A DNA stretch of 64,000 nucleotides from Sympetrum striolatum (lineage: Eukaryota > Arthropoda > Insecta > Odonata > Libellulidae). The notes under the pieces were generated by a model. It had not been told where the DNA came from. It did not search any database and worked only from the letters and a program-made list of their open reading frames with translations. Shown piece by piece: positions 1-12,300 of the stretch; position 1 is the first letter of the stretch, and every line of letters begins with the position of its first letter. The stretch is taken from contig OX388341.1 of the NCBI GenBank assembly GCA_947579665.1, forward strand, positions 3,720,001-3,784,000. The letters are read 5' to 3'. The position numbers and the translations under genes were made by a program.

Positions 1-2194
1 GTATGTGCGGACGGACGCGCGAAATTTGTTGCCAACATTTTGACAGACCAACTGAAGAAAAATCGTGTGCGAGTTTGCACGGAATCGAGGGGTCGTTTTT
101 ATGCAATTTCAGAATGAATGTCCAAAATAATAACAGGAGATTGTTGGGTCTGTGATTTTAAGATGAGAATTCGGATTTTCCAATGGAATACGAGTTGCTC
201 GTCCCAAGAAGTCAGTTAAACGTCAGGGTTATGCTCATTTTGGATGGCCGAATGCGATCATTGATATTTATAATTCATAGAATTATTCATAGATAGAATT
301 CATTCTAAGGAGAACTACTGTAAACTGCGAATATTATACTTGTGTACATTTGAGAAACGATGCCCGGGGACCAGAACAATTGGCTTTCTCCTTCACCAGG
401 ACAACGCGTCGCACCTCTCTTCTTATCCGCGAGTGTTTGGCCGAAAATAAGATTTATGTCCACCTTAATCTCCGGATTTAGCACCATGCGACTTCCGGAT
501 CTTCCCGAAAATTAAATTAATTAAAAACCAAGGTAAAAAGAAAACTTCTTGATACCATTCCCCATATTTAGAAAGCCACGACAAAATAGCTGAAAACCCT
601 TCCATAGGAAGATTTCCAGAAATTTCCAATCATAAATCAGCGTTGGAATATGCGTTTCGCTAGCCGAGGGAAGTGTTTTGAAGAAAATTGATTTAAAATT
701 TATCACGTTTCGTAGTTTGATGCGGAATAACTCCTGAATGAAACAGAAGAAGACGAAGGAAGCGCGAAATAAGCATCGATAAACTTGCAAAATAAGAAGG
801 AGTTTCAGTTGGAACCTTAGAAATGGATTCTCAGCACTTCAAGAGGTAAAACTCGGAATCAAAGTCATAAAAGTCGTGTAGAAAGCGGCAGAGGAAGTAG
901 CAAGCAAGAGAAACTAAGTTGAGTGATAGAAACTGGCAAATGATGACATACGCAAAAAATTGAAGAAATGAGACACTCCAAGAGATAACATCGAATATAA
1001 CGAACTTCACAAGTTAACATTGCAATAAAAATTTGTCTTGAAACATCACCAAGCGATAGAGAAACTTCCTTACTTATTTGCTTACTGATTTAAGGGAAAA
1101 AAGGTTGAACAAAAACGTATCCTGAATATTTTAAAACTGATGGCTTAAGAATTTAGTTTAAAAGTTTTATTGGATGAGGGATGGTTAGCATTGCAGGAAT
1201 GTGATATTATGGGTAACAAACCCTCTCCCAGGGGTTCTGTAACATTCTTTGTAGAGCTCTGATAATATTAAAATGTAAATTATTGTATGATCTTCATCTT
1301 CAACACCTTAGCTTTTCCCTTTACATTAAAACTCTGAGTTTTTTTGTTTGCGCTTTGGATTATAATTAAATGGAATTAGTTTCTTATTAAATGCCCATTC
1401 GAGAGGATCTTTTCTTCCCAAACAGCGCACATCAACTGAAGATGCAGTAAAAGGCGATTTCAAAGATAAAAGGATGACCGTCCATCGAAGGGCGAATGTC
1501 GTTCGCATGCGCTGTGCGTCGAGACATATATTTCGGAGGATTTATTTTGGTGTGCGATGGGGAGCGGAGATATGTATGATGATCTTGGGCGAAATGGGGA
1601 GCGGGAGAAGTGGTGCGGAAGGCGAATAAGCCCAGCGACTGGAAGAGGGGACACGGGAAAGAGTTTTTAAAAATGCCCGCTGTAAAATCAACTGCAAATG
1701 GAGGAAAATGAAGTAGGTAACATTTTCCCTCATTCGTTTATTGTGTTATTGGTGTTTCTCGTAAGATTGGTACTCACTTGGTATCTTGTTTACGAATTTT
1801 GAAGAAGAGGTCAATTTTCCTAGGACCGCATTTTATTTTTATTACATTTTGTAACGCTTTTTTAGTCGTACCTTAGCGTAAAATCGCAGCGTTTGTGTTT
1901 TAATCGCAAGAGTTTATTTATAAAGATGTAAGTGTAAAAGATCTTCGGAAATGTAACGATGAAATATAAAATCTATATGTGTCTGAATCTCCCCTTAAAA
2001 ATCGATAAACAATACTTTTATTGGAAAATGTGTGGGCTTGGATTTAATAATCGCCCGCGTAATTAAGTGTACTATTTTAGTATTTGGAAAACCAGGATTT
2101 TTGCTTTAATTCCATCTATTTTATGAACAGTTCGTTTCGAAAACATTATTGGATAACAATTTAAGAATCCTAGCAAAGAGTCATATTCGGGATT
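1..2194. other. non-coding stretch, no gene seen
   Basis: AT-rich unique-looking sequence. Only short chance reading frames on both strands, none with a recognisable protein word. No tRNA-like B box, long inverted repeat or microsatellite was noticed. Confidence 0.5.
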
Positions 2195-2560
2195 AAGAAA
2201 AATGCAACGAAAGGCGATACGATTTGTAAAGAATTGCTACGATAAAACAGCGAGTGTCACTCAGATGTTACAGGACGCGGGATATCATTAGAAAATAGAA
2301 GTAAAATTCAAAGGATAAATTTATTAAATAAATTCAGAGAAATTACGTTCTCAGATGATGTAACCGATATAATGCGACCCCCCTGTTATATGGGCCGTTC
2401 TGATACTGCCAGAAATATTAGGGAAATAGATGCTAAAACGAATCGCTTCAAAAATTCATTTTTTCCGCGAAGTATACGCGAAAGCAACCGTTTAGGAAAA
2501 TAGAGTCAAGGTGGCTGCACCCCCTGCCACACGCCGAAAGGCGGCTTGCAGGGTTCTTAC
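2195..2560 (+). pseudogene. CR1-type LINE, 5'-truncated 3' end
   Basis: Remnant of the C-terminal end of a CR1-like non-LTR retrotransposon polyprotein. From about 2202 the reading is MQRKAIRFVKNCYDKTASV followed by TQMLQDAGY, the family's post-RT block (usual form QRRAARFV..YDRTSSVT.ML..L.W). About 2450-2490 reads FFPRSIRESNRL, the family's closing word (FFPRTIREWN.L). Several stops and frameshifts lie between. The coding part is followed by a GC-rich hairpin at 2522-2553. Everything upstream of the last third of ORF2 is missing, as is usual for 5'-truncated LINE copies. The same block recurs at 14320-14440. Clade assignment is by word matching; a closely related Jockey-group clade is possible. 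Confidence 0.82.
2522..2553 (+). other. 3'-terminal hairpin of the CR1 copy
   Basis: CCCTGC pairs with GCAGGG, and inside it GCC closes a GAAA (GNRA) loop with GGC. Decayed versions occur at 16391-16430 and 56656-56686, both in LINE 3'-end context. A hairpin at this place in the 3' untranslated region is what a LINE reverse transcriptase may recognise when priming on the target; that role is inferred. Confidence 0.6.
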
Positions 2561-3477
2561 ATAGACAAAGAGATTTGGACATGAAAGGAGAGATGCTATA
2601 ATCCGAATATGCTGATGCTTTCCCTTCTTTCTGCACCGATTCCGTTGAATCACTATTTGTTATAAAATATTAAAAGGAAGTACAGTTGGAGGAAGCGCAG
2701 GGTGATTTTATTCTTAATTTTTATCCTTCTTCTACGAAGTTAGATTATTTATAAAAATACATCGCTGAAGTTCGATTTCCCATCTTCCCGAAGTATTCCT
2801 CATAGGCTCATCTTTCGACGGAGAGATCAACGATCGCGTTATTCGTTAATGGGACGGACTGTTTCAAACTTCTTCGTGTATTTGCCTAAATTCCCTTCGT
2901 ATCCAAAACGATATTACGCTCCCAAAATGGGTTCTCTAATTCTTATTTTCCCGTCTTTTGGTGTCGATTCCGAGGTATTCCTAATTTAACACTGTAAATG
3001 AAATGAAGCCTGCAAACGGTGAAAATGCTCAATGCGCATAGCTCCAGAGTCGAGCCCATGATTCTTTAGGCAGAAAGTATCCATATGTTAAATCTAATTG
3101 GTCATGGAACGAATTCCTTTACTTCAAATTGCAAGTGATTGAAGTTAATAATGAGTGAGATCGCTCTTCAAACTCAGTTATTTGCGAAGCGTTTCTATAA
3201 TATTTGTGCTATACCTCTTTCCCCCAATATTCCTCACAATTTGTCGTCCACCACACACTTGCGCAGTGGCTTTAGCTTCAAAGGAAGCTCAATCAAACCA
3301 TTATTAATTCTAAATTCAAAAGGGAAAAGTGTTATAAATACGTTGAAACCTTCTTTACGAACGATATATAAAAACGATCTCGAAAATGAACGAGCCATAA
3401 GAATCTGCAGATACAGATCTGTCATTTCAGAGTATAATACGTTTTATCTCTACCGCGGTTACATCTATTCACATCTT

Positions 3478-4045
3478 CCAAAAGATCCTGGGTCCGACAA
3501 CAAGCACGTCTACTAAACGTGTGGCGGGGATTTCAAATTATATATGTTTTAGTTTTAAAAATATTTAAGCTACATCCCGATGGGATAGGGAGTTAAAAAT
3601 CTTAGACGTCCCTAATAACGCGCTCTACTATAATAATATCTATAGAACTGTCAGCAAATGAGCTTGAATTCGATGCCAGGTGGGTGCATAATTCTTCTAT
3701 TTGAAGATATTCGGCGATTTTTAAGAATTTTTTGAATCCCTTGTCCGATCATATGCAAACGTAAGATCCGGCATCCAAAAGTTCCTGGGTTTGACACCAG
3801 GCGTCTCTGCTATCTGAAATGTATGGCTGGAATTTCAAATTTTGTATGATTGATTTACCGAGGAGGTGGAAATTCAATGACCATGCATGTGAACGGAAGT
3901 AATAGAAGTTTATTAAACACAGTTAATCAATTCCCTTATGATCATCATTCCTGATAATCGACTTGGAATTTTAGAAACGATCAGATTATCCCAAAGCAAA
4001 TTGTTCAATACAATGTCATCTTAAAAGCCCTGGGTTCGACACCAG
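3478..4045 (-). repeat. B-box tandem repeat family (here G), inverted copy
   Basis: Three units carry a core of the type CTGGGTTCGACACCAGG (about 3487, 3784 and 4029), each resembling a Pol III B box (GGTTCGANNCC). Between them, 3568-3630 (ATCCCGATGGGATAGGG, then a run ending in CGCGCTCTA) is the reverse complement of 25250-25310 in the other copy. This identifies one dispersed family in opposite orientations. There is no coding capacity. It may be a tRNA-like promoter repeat or SINE-derived satellite; the class is uncertain. Confidence 0.6.
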
Positions 4046-4061
4046 GTCACTTGGATACAGA

Positions 4062-4650
4062 ATAATAATAACAATAATAATGGAAACACAGGGGAGTCCA
4101 TCGAACACATAATGGCTGGTTGTCTAAATCTAGCAGATACAGCATACCTAGGAAGGCACAACCAGGTGGCATACATCAACAACTGGGCAGGAAATATGAA
4201 CTCCTTGATGAGAACATCGTTCCATATTATAAGTATCAGCCTGCTCCTGTTTTAGAGAGGAACAAGATCATCCTTTATTGGGATAGACCAGTTTTAACTG
4301 ATAAAACGATTAATTACAACAGACCAGATATTTTGCTAATTAATAATGCGAACAAAACCGCAATAATCATTGATATAGCTGTGCTACTGTCTCATAACAT
4401 ACGAAGAACGGAGATGGAAAAGAGGGACAAATACGAAGAGTGGCAAGTAAAGGATATCTGGAAATTAGAAGAGGTCCAGGTTGTCCCATTTGTAATATCT
4501 GTTGAAGGATTGATCACCAACAACTTTAGTAAAAATATGGAGAAAGTTGGATTAGAGGAATATACCATCGATGCAGCACAGAGAGCAGTATTACTGCAAA
4601 CATGTCACATTGTGCGCAAGTTCCCCAGTAATTGATAATGAGATCGCATG
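4062..4650 (+). pseudogene. RLE-type LINE C-terminus: zinc knuckle and endonuclease-like domain
   Basis: End of a non-LTR retrotransposon ORF. The frame around 4092-4170 reads ESIEHIMAGCLNLADTAYL then GRHNQVA, the H/C zinc-knuckle word seen after the RT in R2/NeSL/R4-like elements. A frameshift near 4170 moves to a frame open to the stop at 4633: IHQQLGRKYELL, PYYKYQPAPVLE, LYWDRPVLTDKTI, NRPDILLINN, IIIDIA, then VVPFVISVEGLI and TCHIVRKF. The RPD...IDIA pair fits the PD-(D/E)xK restriction-like endonuclease fold, which nicks target DNA in these elements. The annotated Met at 4120 is only the first ATG of an already open frame, not a true start. An AAT-rich run (4062-4082) precedes it. The RT domain is absent, so the copy is truncated and dead. 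The exact clade is uncertain. Confidence 0.82.
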
Positions 4651-4689
4651 AGTTAGGGTGAATTCTCTCTCCGTGTCGACTGAGTCCTA

Positions 4690-5286
4690 ACCATCTACGG
4701 ACGGATGAATTTTTTCCAACGGAAACGCTGATAGTCTCGTGTTGAAAATAAAAATAGTTGGAATTAAAAGGAATGTGGGGATAGAAACATAGGAAGGAAG
4801 GCCATTAGAAGAAGAAGATTAAAGTTACGGGCATTCGATTCTTCGATTGAAGTACCAAGAGGGAGAGTATTGCTTCTTTGACCAATAAGTATTATCTTGA
4901 CTCGATTTTTACATAGAGAATTTTTTTTTCTAATACCCTTAATTTCAAACCAAATATAACTTTCCAAAGTACAGTACTTTAAAGATATGCTTGCAGAGTG
5001 CAAGCTGCTTTTATTCGCATATATACAAAGAAACATATAGGATGAAGTTGGAAATATGGGAAGGAATTCCTCATCCAGCGAGTGACATTTTTATGCTCTT
5101 CAGAAGGAAAAGAATTGCACATTTTATGTGCGCTGTTATATCCCTCAAATGCTGGGGGTCTCTTGGGATGTTGTCCGAATGACCTTTTCGTATATCGCTT
5201 TCATTTCAGGACGCGCTCCTCCCGTTCGATGCGGCCAAAGACGCATTTCCACTGGAGTTCGTCCTGACGCTGAAAACATTATTTGT
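4690..5286. other. non-coding stretch, no gene seen
   Basis: No recognised family. A short coding-looking segment follows an acceptor-like CTTTCATTTCAG ending at 5209 (see findings). It runs straight into the SINE at 5287. Confidence 0.4.
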
Positions 5287-5372
5287 TATTGTTCTCTCCT
5301 ACCGGGAATCGAACCCAGGATCGCTTTCACCAAAGGCAAATGCGCTGTCCACATCAATATCCGGGCGTCCTT
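5287..5372 (-). repeat. tRNA-derived SINE head (family S2)
   Basis: On the minus strand this reads a tRNA-like head: TGTGGACAGCGCATTTGCC, then GATCCTGGGTTCGATTCCCG (B box). It matches 43797-43900 closely over the head. The Pol III A and B box spacing is tRNA-like. Several substitutions make this an old copy. No target duplication was found. Confidence 0.72.
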
Positions 5373-5374
5373 GT

Positions 5375-7599
5375 ATTTTTCACCGTACAGTACACCTAAA
5401 GTCCAATTTGCTCCCGTAATAATGCGAAAAACGAACGTTAATTCATTCTACGCATTTCGGTAAGCAAACCACCGGATTTACCCTGTTTCATTCCATCATA
5501 AATGTAGAACGGGGTCAACTTTCGTGTGGTTTCGAGTTTTGATGTTCCATTAAGTGAATGACAAATAAAAATAGATTCGGGAATATGTTAGCGGTGATTG
5601 AGAAAATGCTTGAGAAGGAGTACACTTCAGTTCTCTTTTCGGAGATAATACTGAATCGACAATAAATCGGTTGTTTCCAACATTTATTTGTATTTCGAAG
5701 GCGCATTTTAAGAAGAACGTCCTTTAAATATAAGATTAAGACGACGGGAAGCTCAGATCAGATCCTCTGTCAGCTGAACATATTTCAAAATTGGAAAAAC
5801 ATGTATCATATTGTTTGACGTCATTGCCTTATTTCATTGCGATACCCTTGAAATGAGACCTGAGCTGCAGAATATGGATTAAATGCTTTTAAAAGGTTTA
5901 ATAAAGTAGCAACTAAGGTTTCATAAGATAATATCATATCATAGAAGAATACATTAATATATAAATTCATCGTCTCAAATGCCGGTGCGTACTTAATTTT
6001 CTCAACCATTTGTTGTCAACAGATTTTGAGGGAGTCTTATTGAGATGTGCCTTTGATTTTCTCACTGGATGCTGTGGTCCGCACAGTATTTGATGCAGAT
6101 TTCACGGAATCGCTAAGAAAACTGAGACGAAAGTTTCCTTTTTTCATTATGTAATGGCGAGGGAATTTTTTTTCCATTAATTAACAAAGTGTTAGGAAGA
6201 ATGCACATCTGTCTGTGAGTTAAAGCTCGAATATGTTGGAAGCTAAATGAATAATATCTGAGACTACAGCCATTTCCATCTTCCCCCTGAAAATTTATTC
6301 TGCCCATCGTTTTATCGAATTGTCGTTCTTTAGGCAGACGAATGGGAAACCAATAAAAACAAATTCAACGGAATAGTGAAAATGCTTCCACGTTTTTGCG
6401 TTCATTGCTCTTCCAATGCGCATTTTCAAAGGGACGATCTCAACTGAGTCCATCGAAAGCAGATCGCCCCGCTCATTTCCGGGTTTTATTATTTTCCGAA
6501 GAGGTTAACTCGGGTGTTTATTTTTGGGTGACGAAGCGAATGGAAGCGGTGTTCCATCACTCAGCTGATAATGGCTCGCGTTCATTCGAAACGTATCATT
6601 ACTTTGAGCGATGCGAGTTTCATAGAGATATAACAATTACTTGCTCCCCCGCACGATTATTATGCCCTCTCACGGAACGCCCACACGATTACGCGTTCAT
6701 TTTCGGAATCGCGCTGCCGATAAAAATCAATGTGAGAGCCAACACTTCGCAGCGTGTAATTCAGAGCCATAAAAGCCGAATGGCGTTTATAAAGAGATAT
6801 TCTCCATCTCACGACTGCCTGATAAGACACCCCTGCCATTCGTGAATTAATTGTCGGCGTTGGATTATCAATTTCACGAATCCGAGCTGCCCTAAGCGCG
6901 CCACGTAATTCCATTCAAGGACAGGTAATGCATCGACCGAACACAGAAGAAAAGTGTCTTAACGTCAACTCTATTCTTAGCACTATTTCCCTGCTGTCGT
7001 ATCTCGAAAAGAGTAATGTCTCTCTTTAATTTGGTTCTAATCAGAGGAAAATACGTTTTTAATTTATTTTTGTCTCATTCGAAGGGAAAACGAGAAATTT
7101 CCCGTATTCCAGCCATTCTGGCTCAGTGTGCAGTGGCACATCCACGATAATTCATCTCACGGAATGCGTTTGGAAATGAGTTTCAGATGCGTGAGCGAGC
7201 GAATGCTGCGAAGAGGTCTTGACCGGGAGATGCGCAATTGCCTCCTCTTTACTGAGGAGTAAAAAAGAGTGAATTTGGTGCGATTCCGGCGTATCTTTAG
7301 CAAATGCACACATATTGAGTGCAATGGACAAAATGGCCCTTGAATGAAAGCGTGCTGCTAATGATAGAAGAGCTTTACGTATATTTTTAATTCCGTGGTC
7401 ACAAGTTCTATTCGAATCACGATGATTTATTATAAATCCTTTTTATGCACGAAATGTAAGAACACGACTCGTGTAAGTCGTTCCAATTACCGTTATCCTT
7501 CTCGGTAAGCGCATTCGAACGCATTTTCATTCGGTTTGTGCGAAGTATAATGGATAATTGTGCAAATTCTGACTATCTTATTTGGGATCGCAACGGAGA
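5375..7599. other. unique non-coding stretch
   Basis: No repeat family or gene recognised. The 149-codon frame at 6396-6845 has no familiar domain and I treat it as chance. Between about 6390 and 7550 the sequence is of higher complexity and less AT-rich than its surroundings, which could mean selection on a regulatory element. A 15-base match at 7114-7128 equals the tip of the foldback MITE at 45205. Confidence 0.35.
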
Positions 7600-8300
7600 G
7601 GAATTAATATTTTGAAAGTCGAGTGCACGACCACCTCAGTCGTGCACACGACCAAGAAGGAGCTATCGGTGAAGTTATTGAAGTAAAGTCATGTATTTCA
7701 TCTTCCCAGATCGGGTAGTGAACTGCCAAGAATCTTATGTGAGAGATATGAGTCGTGCACGACTAAAACTCACTTGCCGGTCGTAAGTTGAGTTTACGGT
7801 CGTGCAATCGTCCACGTGAATACCTCTTTAAGCGAATAAAAACGGGAAAATGCATCAGATTCAACAATCGGATTGGTCGTCTGGAGAAATGGCTTTTTAC
7901 AACCTTGAATTTTCGCATATTTTCCGTAGATTCTACCGATATTCTCGCAAATTCGATTCGAAAGTAAGTTTCTACGAATACAATAAGAATCTTCATTCGA
8001 TTTTATTTTCCGGTGTTTGTCTCGTCAACGTGCTACTATTCCTTCAAATTTAATGTTGCCAAAGAAATAAACCCTGCATGCGATGAAAATGAGTATTAGG
8101 TGTATTCCTTATGGAAATCTATCTGAGCGTTATGGGTTCGAACCCCGTCAAATTGTCGAATAAAAAGGAGACAGCGGTTCCTTCCAGGTCGCAGAGGACA
8201 CGTATATAAAGTTTGAAGCAAATCGGAGGAACGGTGTGGCCTCCAGTCTAAGACAAACACATTCACAAACACACCCGCAGAATTTCGATTTTATATATAT
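7600..8300 (+). repeat. dispersed repeat family D, long copy
   Basis: One of about ten copies in the window. The order is: a GTCGTGCACGAC-rich start (7600-7800), a CAACAATCGGATTGGTCGTC segment (about 7861), a TTCGATTCGAAAGT block (about 7950), then a B-box-like GGGTTCGAACCCCGT at 8132 and a TAAAGTTTGAAGCAAATCGG tail. 7936-8025 is identical base for base to 40388-40477, so these two copies are recent relatives. The 67-codon frame across it is not conserved between copies and I do not regard it as coding. Possibly a tRNA-promoter SINE or non-autonomous element. Confidence 0.7.
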
Positions 8301-8329
8301 CACTGATGTGTATACTCGTACATTTATAA

Positions 8330-8545
8330 ATGTATTTATTTATATATTTATTTATCCGATGTCAGTTACTCCCGTAAGAAATGCTTGGGAGAAGTTTTCG
8401 AACACTGATTTCATGCATTTCCCTACGTGATAGGATTATATATTTTTTGAAGTCTTTGAAAATCTATTGGATAATTACATATTGATATTAGTTTGTCCAG
8501 AGTATCCTTGGTTCGACTCTGGTCGACTCCAATCTCACCGTTTCG
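8330..8545 (-). repeat. family D subunit, inverted partner of 9095-9305
   Basis: Reverse complement of 9095-9305 with scattered differences. Shared words on the minus strand include CCAGAGTCGAACCAAGGATA, TATAATCCTATCACG and TAACTGACATCGGATA. A third copy lies at 61295-61510. The TCGAACC core again resembles a B box. Confidence 0.75.
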
Positions 8546-8779
8546 GATTTTGGCCTACTTTTTTTAAATCGTTCATCCGCTGATCCGATTCACCCCCCTC
8601 TCCCTAATTTAAAAGAAACTGAACAAATATTAAGACAATATTTCAATAGTTTTTTGGGCATTGCTCAGCCGGCAGTGGTCTTCCGATGCTACAAAATCGG
8701 TCACATACTGTCACGGTCACTACTGGTCCTAACAACATACGATAAATTCTACCAAACATGACCTTTTGCTAGGTCGGGC

Positions 8780-9305
8780 CCTTTCATGTGTCTAATTTGA
8801 CTGAACTATAATTTATTGCCATAAAATGTCGGCTCTTCTTCTCTATACGTATCTTACGAGGTTATCTTTTCCTTATACTCGTAACGGAGTTGAGTTAAAC
8901 AATCACCTTTGTCGTTAGGGAATTGTTTACGCACAAAAAATTACACAAATGTTTCGCAATTTTCATCTGAATTCTCTAAATTTCGACTCGAATACGATAT
9001 TCTTGTACGACCATTATTTCTATTCTAATTCTGCAAAAGAAAAACTGTCTGCAATGCAATGCAGTCGATCAAAATGAACATTACGTGCAATTCTTATGAG
9101 AGACGATTCCAGTTGTCCAGAGTCGAACCGAGGATACTTTGGACAAAAAGTATAAATATGTAATGCTCCTATGGACCTTTAAAGACTTCAAAAAAATTAT
9201 AATCCTATCACGGAGGGAAGTACATGAAATGAATGTTCGAAAACTTTTCCCATAGATTCCTCGCGGGAGTTACTGACATCGGATACATAAATATATGAAT
9301 GTAAA
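8780..9305 (+). repeat. dispersed repeat family D, second subtype
   Basis: Aligns by eye with 39400-39800 (GTCGGCTCTTCTTC, TTTGTCGTTAGGGAAT, TCTGCAAAAGAAAAA, then GAGTCGAACCGAGGATAC). The last 210 bases are the inverted partner of 8330-8545, so the two could fold into a stem of about 200 bp with a loop of about 550 bp. Confidence 0.68.
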
Positions 9306-12300
9306 ATATATAATTATATAAATATATGCACATCGGTGTTTATTATATAAGATGTAATACATCGGTGATTATTGTATAAAATGATTGCAAATGTGGTTCA
9401 AGTGAAAGGAATAATTCCACTCAGGCGTGTTTTGGGATTAAAGTAACTTCCTTCAAAACAAAAGGCATAGACGAAAGACACTAAACTATTACATTTTTTC
9501 GGCGTTTGCAGAAGAATGGACGATTAGGAGGAGGAAGGGCCCCTTGTTAGGGCTCTCTCAGGCCCAGACGGCGTAGGGTTCGGTGGGAAAGTCTCCTCTC
9601 TAATTAAGTCATTACTGCTGGCCCTCGAGATTAAGACAAGAGGGAAGCAATTGGAAGTGGGCGGACCTCGTCTGCCTGCTCGTGGCTCCGTTACATTTAC
9701 AATTCAAATCCCGCCAACCATTTTCTCCTTTCGAAACGATTATTAATATTTATACCTTCAATCCACGCTCGCTAAAAGAATTTCCCTTTTAATTAAATCC
9801 ACGATTTCCATTGCGATAAGTGTCCGAAAGCAGAGGTAAATGTTATTTCCATCGCGAGCCTAATTTATGGTAACTTTTCCACCGGAGGGCGCTTTTATGC
9901 TGCTAAATCAATTCGATTTGAATATGTTTGACTTTCCTGAGCCATTATAAAGACGGATAGACGACTTAATCGGAAAATTAAGCGGAATTTCCATCCGGTT
10001 TTCGCTCTCGTTAATTCGACGGAATTCAATCGCACACTTTTTAATGGCTTTTCTTAGAACGGCATTTCCATCCACTCAAGCCGTCCATCGGTGTGACGTA
10101 TTTCGCTGTTAGAAATTCGACGCCGTCAGTTTGTGGAAACATTGGGCGGCCTCTGTAATTTCAGGAACCGTCGGTTGTGAGATGCGATTCCCAAAGCCAC
10201 TGGTCGGTGTCGGTAAGCAACAACTTCAATTCGAAAGTGAGAAACTATGATGTCATCATATTCTATTTTCTTGTACGATTCATCTGTTGATACTTACAGA
10301 TTGTTACGTTTAATTTTCAAGTGCATCGTGTGCCTCGTCACCTTTAATAACAGATGACAAATACAATTGTGCGATCGCCTGAAGGAACTTCGACTCTATG
10401 ACTATCTCGCATACACCTAAAATTAAAACATTGGACATTTAAGGCCATGAAAACGAACTAAATGATGGTAACATCTCTTTCGCCTCTGCTTCAACAAGGA
10501 AACAACGAATTCCTATCTCAAGTCTCTGTTGCCTGCCTTTCCATCCTCATGCCATTATTTACGTCTGCTGTAACATCTTAATGCCCTCTGTCCCTACTTC
10601 GGGATCCTCAACAACCGCACCAAAGAGTCCGTCGGTACGAAATGTTCTCCAGTGAAAAGAGCCGATTTGCAGAAAGACCGCAGACAACGTAGCACAGCTG
10701 TTTTCAATTCTTTTTTTGATACTGTCGTTATCAGTCTATCAAATAGGCTCATTCCAGGTGAATACGTTTTCACGATATTTACATACCTATGAACAAATAC
10801 TAAAATTATGTGACAACAAAAGATACATTTCATTTCCCATCGTAATAATTTAAATAACTACAAAGTGCATATATCTCCATTAGCATCATAAGTTAGGAAC
10901 AATTTCTTCTTTCAATTATCCATGGCTATCTATTCATACAATTCTTCGTTGCTTGGGCTCTTAAGTATTCCTGTTATCTTATTATTAATGAGTTTTATTG
11001 CAAACATAGGAACATATGTATCGTTTACTGTTAGAAGATTCCTATTCTCGATCAATTAAGATGCAGACTGACAATCGTAAGACTTTAAAATAACGTGAAA
11101 TCGTGTTAGTTCGTGACCAATCTTTGGAGAGTTTTCTCTCATTCATTTCTAGGCGTCCGTCTCAAAATTCGTCTCTCACTCTGTGAGTTTTCAGAACTTA
11201 AATGAAGTAGAATACCCTTGTTTAACGTGCACAAGTTATTACTTCCACTTCTTGATGAATGCGGTGCACCTCATTTGTATCTTAGTACGCAATTTTTAAA
11301 ATTTACTTTTGACTTACTCATGGCTGTGACTATAAGGTACTGAGGTATGCGGAATTGTATTCATTTGTTAAATGATAATGAGCCACTCCTAATGGAATAC
11401 CATGGGATGCGTTGTCGTGCTTATTTATCTGGACTTTTTCCAATTTTAGCATTCAGCAGGTGCTATTGCATCCGCTGTTCGAAAAGTGATCCCTGAGGAC
11501 GAATCCGCAGAGAGATTTTCTTGGAAATGCAATTATATTATAAAAAGTAGGCGCTGCTGCATCAAGGGCAGATTTTCTTTGCAATGAGTCACATGCGTTA
11601 GGGTAATTGGAGTAGGACTGTTCGCATACACGCTGGTCACTTGTTTCCTAGCGAGAAGCTGGGCAAACGCACAGTGACGCTCAGTTGCTCGCTTTTTGGC
11701 GCTCAAGATGGCCAGTTATAGCGAGGAATAGCTCGTTATTCTTGGAACATCTGTGAACGAGTGGATTTTATTGAAACGAGTGAACGCGAGTGCACCGTTC
11801 ATCCTGTGAATCACGAAAACAAGGTTTTTGATGTTTACCGTAATCTGTATCAAGGGCTAAGCAATTATCCTCAAAGGTGCTTCCAGTAATTAAGAATGGA
11901 CTTTAGATTACACCTCTGCAAAAATTTCACCGAAACTTTAAAATAACTACAGAAGACTTAAAATGCGCGAATGTGAGTCGGACCTTCCAGACCAGCGTTG
12001 TAAACTCCGAATTTGTTATTTTTTACGCAAATTAATTTTTAATTAATTACGCATTAATTTTACGTAATTAGTTATTAATTTTAAGGTAAATATTTTTTTG
12101 AAGTAATGGAGCAGGGGAAGTGCATACATATATTCATCGATAAATATTTTATTGTTGGAGTCCCAAGTTTGAACCTCTTCTCCATTTGCGCCCATAAAAA
12201 GGAGCCTCTGCATGAAGTGCTTGAAAATGCAGCGAAAGAGTCCCCGCACAATCACCGAATGAATAATACTTGTCATAGCATTCAATTAAGAAAGCCCATG

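Noticed and set aside
6396..6845. 149-codon plus-strand reading frame
   Set aside because: No recognisable domain, an overlapping frame on the other strand, and the GC-richer segment makes chance frames longer.
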